Assembly: GCA_003444085.1 (NCBI GenBank)
Contig: DLVL01000030.1
Coordinates: 1,461-13,406 of the forward strand
DNA length: 11,946 nt
Source: Kosmotogaceae bacterium
GTDB taxonomy: Bacteria > Thermotogota > Thermotogae > Petrotogales > Kosmotogaceae
Reading direction: 5' to 3'
Shown here piece after piece: positions 7,764 to 11,946 of the stretch. The translations under genes were made by a program, and so were the position numbers. The notes under the pieces were generated by a model that did no database searches, had not been told where the DNA came from, and was given only the letters and a program-made list of their open reading frames with translations. Numbering within the stretch: position 1 is the first letter of the stretch; each line of letters opens with the position of its first letter.

Positions 7764-8716
7764 CACATTGCTCCTCTTCTGAAGTTTACTACGTGAAAAG
7801 TATCAAGTCTGCGGTTCCTGGAAGGCAACCAGTCGACCTTGATAGGTACGGCAAACTCAGGCTGCAGTCGACCTTTTTCAATCCAGTGCATCGATTCTGG
7901 ATCATTTATCACTGCGGGATTTGCAGTAACGGTAAGAGAAACAGGGCTGTCCATATAATGTACCTCATCAATTACAGATATCTCTGAGAGCTTTCCAGTG
8001 ACCTTCCTGATCTCTTCGGGTGTAAGAGAGGGACGGACATTCACAAGTGCGACGTTTCTGGACAACGGTCCTATGATCTTCACGTTCGCAATATCTGACT
8101 CTCTGTTATGCAGAAAGTCAAGCAGAATCTCATTAGACATGTCAACGGCTTTTCCGTGAAAGTCAGGATTTATTAGCATCTTGAGTAGATGCTTGAGCTT
8201 ACACCCTTCACGCCCTGCAGATTCACCAATCTTTGGCACGCCAATGCCGTAGTGTCTTAAAGCTTCAGATATCTGATGCTTGTTCCAATTCCTTATGGGA
8301 GCGTAAAAGCCATCCTTAACGGCAATACCAGTCTTTCCCCAGGAGTCGCTTTGGTTAGCTCCGGTAGCTATCAGGCGATCAGATACTTTCCTGATAGTGT
8401 TGATCTTCGCATGTTTTGTACAACGGTTGCACGAAGGACCTCGACGCCATATTCTTTCCTGGAGCTGCACTTCTCTTTCGATTAAGAGCTCAAGACCGAT
8501 GTCATCAGCGACTCTTCTCACAATGCTTGCGCTTCTCATGTAGCTGTATCTATCGAAGAAAATGTTAATGAGTCTCACTCTCGTGTTCCCCAGAGCATCT
8601 TTGCAAAGTCTGGCAACAAGTGTGCTGTCAAGACCACCCGAAAAGGCGACGTCTATTTCATTTGCAGTCTCTCTGATTTCAGTAACTGTGTTCCTGATTA
8701 CCTCTTCAATATGCAC
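7763..8716 (-). CDS. PP-loop ATP-pyrophosphatase with three conserved-type cysteines; possible Fe-S sulfur transferase
   Basis: A 317-residue protein with the N-type ATP pyrophosphatase fold: PP-loop SGGLDST at 26-32, a second nucleotide-site segment ATGANQSD (117-124), and APIRNWNKHQISEAL (139-153), like the 'PL..l.K.eI' stretch of TtuA, LarE and QueC relatives. Cysteines C96 and C99 (SCNRC) plus C172 (REGCKLKH) mirror the CxxC-plus-one pattern that holds a [4Fe-4S] cluster in TtcA, TtuA and Thermotoga-type LarE. A C-terminal region (about 205-317) is not familiar to me. It is too short for asparagine synthase and lacks a glutaminase domain. The likely role is activation of a substrate by adenylation, perhaps for sulfur transfer to tRNA or a cofactor; the substrate is unknown. 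Start GTG at 8716 is 14 bases from the GGGGAGGG at 8730-8737, which is longer than usual; an in-frame ATT at 8728 lies too close. First gene of an operon with the HAD gene and lnt. Confidence 0.85.
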   Translation of the reverse strand: MHIEEVIRNTVTEIRETANEIDVAFSGGLDSTLVARLCKDALGNTRVRLINIFFDRYSYMRSASIVRRVADDIGLELLIEREVQLQERIWRRGPSCNRCTKHAKINTIRKVSDRLIATGANQSDSWGKTGIAVKDGFYAPIRNWNKHQISEALRHYGIGVPKIGESAGREGCKLKHLLKMLINPDFHGKAVDMSNEILLDFLHNRESDIANVKIIGPLSRNVALVNVRPSLTPEEIRKVTGKLSEISVIDEVHYMDSPVSLTVTANPAVINDPESMHWIEKGRLQPEFAVPIKVDWLPSRNRRLDTFHVVNFRRGAM

Positions 8717-8741
8717 TTCTTCGAAAATGCCCTCCCCGACA

Positions 8742-8770
8742 ATTATAGACTATGAAAACGAACTCAACAG
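8742..8770 (-). promoter_or_regulatory. Candidate promoter of the PP-loop/HAD/lnt operon
   Basis: On the minus strand a perfect TATAAT lies at 8747-8742, directly downstream of the tRNA terminator. No good -35 sits at standard spacing: CTGTTG (8770-8765) is at 17 bases, and TTGAGT (8767-8762) at only 14. Transcription would start near 8735, so the mRNA leader would begin within the GGGGAGGG ribosome site and be about 20 bases long. Confidence 0.45.
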
Positions 8771-8777
8771 ACAGCAC

Positions 8778-8803
8778 AAAAAAAGGCACGCATTAGCGTA
8801 CCC
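8778..8803 (-). terminator. Intrinsic terminator of the tRNA-Val transcript
   Basis: On the minus strand GGTACGC (8802-8796), loop TAAT and GCGTGCC (8791-8785) form a 7-bp stem with one G-T pair, followed at once by seven T residues (8784-8778). This is a textbook Rho-independent terminator, about 50 bases past the tRNA 3' end and just before the promoter of the next operon. Confidence 0.88.
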
Positions 8804-8853
8804 AATTGAACCACAGAATTGAAAAACAAGCAGGCGGAACATCACACAGTTCC

Positions 8854-8928
8854 TGGTGGGTGCGGCAGGGATTGAACCTGCGACCTCTTCCTCGTCAAGG
8901 AAGCGCTCTCCCACTGAGCTACACACCC
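8854..8928 (-). tRNA. tRNA-Val (anticodon GAC)
   Basis: A complete 75-base cloverleaf with encoded CCA. Acceptor stem GGGTGTG pairs with CGCACCC (one G-T pair), D arm GCTC/GAGC, anticodon stem CTTCC/GGAAG with loop TTGACGA (anticodon GAC at 8896-8894), 5-base variable loop AGGTC, T arm GCAGG/CCTGC with loop TTCAATC, then A73 and CCA (8857-8854). It reads valine codons GUC and GUU. It has its own promoter and terminator and stands alone between priA and the PP-loop operon. Confidence 0.96.
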
Positions 8929-8936
8929 TCAAGGAG

Positions 8937-8965
8937 ATTCTACACTGCAGGGTTTTGCCTGTCAA
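8937..8965 (-). promoter_or_regulatory. Promoter of tRNA-Val
   Basis: On the minus strand TTGACA (8965-8960) and TAGAAT (8942-8937) are separated by exactly 17 bases. This is a perfect -35 and a one-mismatch -10 for the housekeeping sigma factor. The expected start point (about 8930) is 1-2 bases before the mature tRNA 5' end at 8928, so very little 5' leader would need trimming. The promoter sits in the 59-base gap after the priA stop. Confidence 0.85.
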
Positions 8966-8987
8966 GAAGACGATTGTCGCGGCATAG

Positions 8988-11210
8988 TCACAGAACGCCC
9001 CCGGTGCCGTTAATACTAACGTCTGAATACGAGAGATGCGGCTTGAGGGCTTGCTGTATTAGCGAGGTAACCTCGTCAGAAGAGAACTTCACGATTATCC
9101 TCTGCCTGTATAGGTTCCTTATCTTTGATATCAAAGGTTCTACCGGGCCAAGGATCTCTGCTCGTTCACTCAGAGACTCTTCAAGAGAGTTAGCGATAGC
9201 TAAAGCCTTCTCTGCAGCATCGCTTTTACTGGGTCTTTCAATAACGATATCTGCCATATTGGCAAAGGGGGGATAATTCAATTCTTCCCTGATGATTATC
9301 TCTGAATTGAAGAAAAGCTCGTAATCGGATCTCTGCAATGCGCCAATTACGCGATTCTCGGGATTGAAAGTCTGAATGACTGTGTGCCCGCTTTCTCCTC
9401 TTGAACCTCGCCCTGCAACCTGAAACAACGTTTGGAAAGCAGATTCAGCCGCATTATACGTTGGCATGTTGATCAGTCTGTCGGCGTCAATCACGACCAC
9501 GAGATCAACCCGTGGGAAATCAAGTCCCTTGCTTATCATCTTTGTTCCCACAACAATCTGCACCTTCTGCGACTCGATCAGTCTAAGGGCATTCTCATAT
9601 TCTTCAGGATTAGTGACGGTTTCGCGATCCATCCTCATAATTGAGGCAGCCGGCAGTACTTTTCTCAGTTCATGTTCGACTCTTTCTGTGCCAAATCCGC
9701 GAGCGACAAGAGACTTCGACCCGCAACGTTCACACTTCGAAGGAGGGGTAGATACGCGCCCACAATAGTGGCACTTCAGGACACCAGATACTCTGTGAAA
9801 TGTCATACCGACGTCACAATCAGTGCATTTTTTCACATCTCCACAGTTTGAGCACACAACGTAATTGGAGAACCCCTTTCGCTGGGCGAAAACAAAACAC
9901 TGTCCGCCTCTCGAAACAGTCTGCTCTATCAGGGACACGGCCTTATCGCTGATTATTGTGAACCCTTCGTTTTCTCGCATATCTACGATTTCTACAGAGA
10001 CTTCCGATCTCATTGGTCTTGAGGTCAGTCTGTGCAGAAGGGGGGAGGAAATTGAAATAGCGCTATGAAAAGTATCTACTCTTGGGGTAGCCGAACCCGC
10101 AATAACCGGGATTCTCAGGTTTCTTCCCTTGACTCTTGCAACTTCCAGGGCGTCATAATGAGGCGAGACTTGCTGGAAAAAGCTTGAATCATGTTCTTCG
10201 TCAACAACAATAATGCCCAGATTCTTTATTGGTACCCAGACGGCGCTGCGAGTGCCAACAAGTATATCAATGTTACCTTCAACAGCATCAAGCCAGACCC
10301 TTTGTCTTTGTGATTGTTTGAGATAGCTGTGATACTGGCGGACCTCTCTTCCCGGGAAGTATCCACGTACTCTTGCCAGCAGTTGCGGTGTCAAAGAGAC
10401 TTCGGGCACAAGCAGAAGAGCTTGTTTCCCTTTGTTAAGACAACTCTCCATAAGGCTGAAGTATATCTCGGTTTTTCCAGATCCAGTGACTCCATATATC
10501 AGGTGATCTCTTTCATTGCTGGTTGCTATGTCCCTGATGATCTTCTGCTGATCGTCAGTGAGTTTCTCGACGAATTTCACTACCCACTGTGAGTCTTCAT
10601 CACAAGGTGTATCGAAAATCTCGATGATGCCATTCTTCAGTAAGGTCTCTATTGGTGATCTACTCTTGAGATCTGCAACCTTCATGAGTTCGGAGAGGGC
10701 GACTTCATCCGTTGCAAGCAAGCAGTTTATTACTCTATGAGCAGGTTCACTCAAACTGATGTCTCTGATGGTCTTCAGACTTGACACAAGCCTGACTTTC
10801 TTCATGACCTGTGTTCTGGGTCTTGTCGTTGAGTAGCTATATACCACTTTCACGAGTTCTTTCTTTCTGAGTTCGTCAACCCGTCGTTTGCCAAGTCTTT
10901 CCTGGGCTTTGCTCAACGTGGTTGGACCCTTCAGTTCAACTGACTCATCCAGGGGTATGACGAATCTTTCCGACTTGATGAGCTTTCCCGGAGGGAAGAA
11001 GAGATCGAACACTTTGCCTGGTGGGGCGAGATACTTCCTGGATATCTCACATGCTGTACTGACATCCGCTTGTGTCAGATAAGAATGGGGATCAATGGAC
11101 TTTGTGATAGTCTTTGTTGAGAACGAGGGTTCAGGGACGCCACATTTCACAACGTAGCCTACAGTTGTTCTATTAGCAAAACTGACTGCAACCCGCTGTC
11201 CTGTCTTCAA
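8988..11210 (-). CDS. priA: Primosomal protein N' (replication restart helicase PriA)
   Basis: A superfamily 2 3'-to-5' DNA helicase that recognises stalled forks and reloads the replicative helicase. Numbering from TTG 11210 (740 residues): the rest of the 3' DNA-binding domain (about 1-80), winged helix (about 90-205), Walker A GVTGSGKT (240-247), DEEH (337-340), SATP (373-376), eight zinc-binding cysteines (453, 456, 462, 465, 480, 483, 493, 496) and motif VI QVAGRGSR (597-604), then the C-terminal domain. The body is intact. The start is not: TTG 11210 is the first canonical start codon in this frame but has no ribosome site, and 25-26 further in-frame codons upstream clearly encode the missing PriA N-terminus (see the entry at 11211). 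The real protein is probably about 763-765 residues. It lies immediately downstream of tmcAL and is probably co-transcribed with it. Confidence 0.95.
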   Translation of the reverse strand: MKTGQRVAVSFANRTTVGYVVKCGVPEPSFSTKTITKSIDPHSYLTQADVSTACEISRKYLAPPGKVFDLFFPPGKLIKSERFVIPLDESVELKGPTTLSKAQERLGKRRVDELRKKELVKVVYSYSTTRPRTQVMKKVRLVSSLKTIRDISLSEPAHRVINCLLATDEVALSELMKVADLKSRSPIETLLKNGIIEIFDTPCDEDSQWVVKFVEKLTDDQQKIIRDIATSNERDHLIYGVTGSGKTEIYFSLMESCLNKGKQALLLVPEVSLTPQLLARVRGYFPGREVRQYHSYLKQSQRQRVWLDAVEGNIDILVGTRSAVWVPIKNLGIIVVDEEHDSSFFQQVSPHYDALEVARVKGRNLRIPVIAGSATPRVDTFHSAISISSPLLHRLTSRPMRSEVSVEIVDMRENEGFTIISDKAVSLIEQTVSRGGQCFVFAQRKGFSNYVVCSNCGDVKKCTDCDVGMTFHRVSGVLKCHYCGRVSTPPSKCERCGSKSLVARGFGTERVEHELRKVLPAASIMRMDRETVTNPEEYENALRLIESQKVQIVVGTKMISKGLDFPRVDLVVVIDADRLINMPTYNAAESAFQTLFQVAGRGSRGESGHTVIQTFNPENRVIGALQRSDYELFFNSEIIIREELNYPPFANMADIVIERPSKSDAAEKALAIANSLEESLSERAEILGPVEPLISKIRNLYRQRIIVKFSSDEVTSLIQQALKPHLSYSDVSINGTGGVL

Positions 11211-11287
11211 ATCAAGTTGTGTCTCATATGTGAAGGTATCAAGGAGTGGACTGTTTGATATTGCTATCTCTACGTATATACGATCAT
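11211..11287 (-). other. priA: Hidden N-terminus of PriA without a canonical start codon
   Basis: In the priA frame the codons upstream of TTG 11210 read YVEIAISNSPLLDTFTYE and so on, the typical first strand of the PriA DNA-binding domain ('YVEVALPLPLPQTFTY'). No ATG, GTG, TTG, CTG, ATT or ATC occurs in this stretch in frame. Two explanations fit. First, initiation at ATA 11279, which is 9 bases after GGGAGG (11294-11289) and would give M-Y-V-E-I-A. Second, ATG 11287, which overlaps the tmcAL stop as ATGA but runs into TAG after five codons; removing one TA unit from GTATATAC (11274-11281) would join it in frame as M-I-V-Y-V-E-I-A. A sequencing error is possible. Confidence 0.75.
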
Positions 11288-11946
11288 TCCTCCCGATATC
11301 GTACAGGTTCCGTGAAATCCATTATTCCATCGACGGTATTACGTTGAGGACAGAGGAATCCGAAGAGGCTGCTTGCTCTGAAATCGAGAAAGAGCTGTTC
11401 CTTGAAGAGTGCGGCATCGATTTCCAGATTCCCTTTTTGGGATTTGGCAAGCAGTTTCTTCCACATGGAAGCTGTGGTTATCAGTGGAACTGACAAATCC
11501 TTTTTGACGTAAGAAAGAAACTCTCTCCCTCTATTATTGAAACCCAGCACACGGAGAAACTGTGGCCCGCATGCCCTGCTCTTCTTCACAAACGTTGGTT
11601 CGATACCAAAGACAGCATTCAGGATCGTCCTCGAAATCCTTGTTCTCGTGAATCTCTTTGTTTTGATGCAGTCCAGGAGGTCATGCAGAGCAGTACATCT
11701 GTCGGCGCAGAACTTGAATCTTGCGTCCAGACCTTCTCCGAAGCCATAGATGCCTGAAAACTTCTCTCTGGTATTTGCCCTGATCAATGAGATAATCGTG
11801 GTTTCCAAAGATTCAGGAGTAACCGGTCCGCGCCCTGCTGAGAATTCCCTCTTGAGTGCAGCATAAGAAGTCTCCGGGACTGATTGCTTGACACGGTCCC
11901 ATTCCTCTGCAGCAATCATGTTGCGGATTGCCGTTGCACTCGAAAA
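11284..11946 (-). CDS. tmcAL: tRNA(Met) cytidine acetate ligase, C-terminal part (cut by window edge)
   Basis: The reading frame is open to the right edge (11946) and ends at TGA 11286-11284; the ATG at 11919 is internal. The first visible residues, FSSATAIRN, match the 'SSTxIR' motif that ends the HIGH-type nucleotidyltransferase domain. The rest is the characteristic C-terminal half of TmcAL (formerly UPF0348/YlbM): GFGEGLDARF, KTKRFTRTRIS, FLRVLGFNNRG and VPLIT in order. The enzyme uses acetate and ATP, through acetyl-AMP, to make N4-acetylcytidine at the wobble position of elongator tRNA-Met, which keeps AUG and AUA decoding apart. The HIGH motif lies outside the window. Its stop codon overlaps ATG 11287 (ATGA), and GGGAGG at 11294-11289 sits within its last codons, suggesting coupling to priA. 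Confidence 0.9.
   Translation of the reverse strand, partial: FSSATAIRNMIAAEEWDRVKQSVPETSYAALKREFSAGRGPVTPESLETTIISLIRANTREKFSGIYGFGEGLDARFKFCADRCTALHDLLDCIKTKRFTRTRISRTILNAVFGIEPTFVKKSRACGPQFLRVLGFNNRGREFLSYVKKDLSVPLITTASMWKKLLAKSQKGNLEIDAALFKEQLFLDFRASSLFGFLCPQRNTVDGIMDFTEPVRYREE

Noticed and set aside
7763..8716. Asparagine synthase or LarE as identity of the PP-loop protein
   Set aside because: SGGLDS resembles asparagine synthase, but there is no glutaminase domain and the length is far too short. The LarE signature around RCY..CK is not present.
8806..9276. 156-codon plus-strand frame covering the tRNA and the end of priA
   Set aside because: It crosses the tRNA gene and runs antisense to priA; the translated tRNA complement is a common false ORF.
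1..11946. CRISPR array, insertion sequence, phage or defence genes
   Set aside because: No direct-repeat array, transposase, integrase, toxin-antitoxin or nuclease gene is visible; the genes are core housekeeping types.

Overview
The window looks like ordinary chromosome of a diderm, low-to-mid GC bacterium. Protein style (PriA, PheT, Lnt and a Fur-family regulator with many Lys/Glu/Arg, little N-terminal elaboration) and the very tight gene packing suggest Thermotogota, perhaps a Mesotoga/Kosmotoga relative. That placement is inference from protein character only; no 16S rRNA or other decisive marker is present. No mobile element, CRISPR array or integrase is visible, and there is no gene-free stretch longer than about 140 bases.

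Left part, plus strand (1-5398). The first 45 bases are the tail of an upstream gene. It is followed by a single-pass membrane protein shaped like an anti-sigma factor, then an exported protein that resembles RseB/MucB. Together these look like an envelope-stress sensing module (sigma factor, anti-sigma, RseB-like). A 126-base gap then carries a TATAAT promoter overlapped by a perfect 7-5-7 palindrome, which precedes a Fur-family regulator with a full PerR-type metal site. Only 27 bases later come pheS and pheT, which overlap by 4 bases and encode both subunits of phenylalanyl-tRNA synthetase, including the editing domain.

Right part, minus strand (5402-11946). Read in the direction of transcription: the tail of tmcAL (tRNA-Met cytidine acetate ligase, cut by the window edge), then priA (replication restart helicase), whose 5' end is anomalous, then tRNA-Val(GAC) with its own near-consensus promoter and a clean intrinsic terminator. 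A second unit follows: a PP-loop ATPase with three cysteines placed like those of Fe-S dependent thiolation enzymes, a Cof-type HAD phosphatase, and lnt (apolipoprotein N-acyltransferase). These last three overlap each other by 3-8 bases and are almost certainly one operon. pheT and lnt converge with only 3 bases between their stop codons.

No clearly new multi-gene system was found. The points most worth a second look are the priA start region, the RseB-like module, the palindrome at the PerR-like gene with its pheST linkage, and the three-cysteine PP-loop protein.
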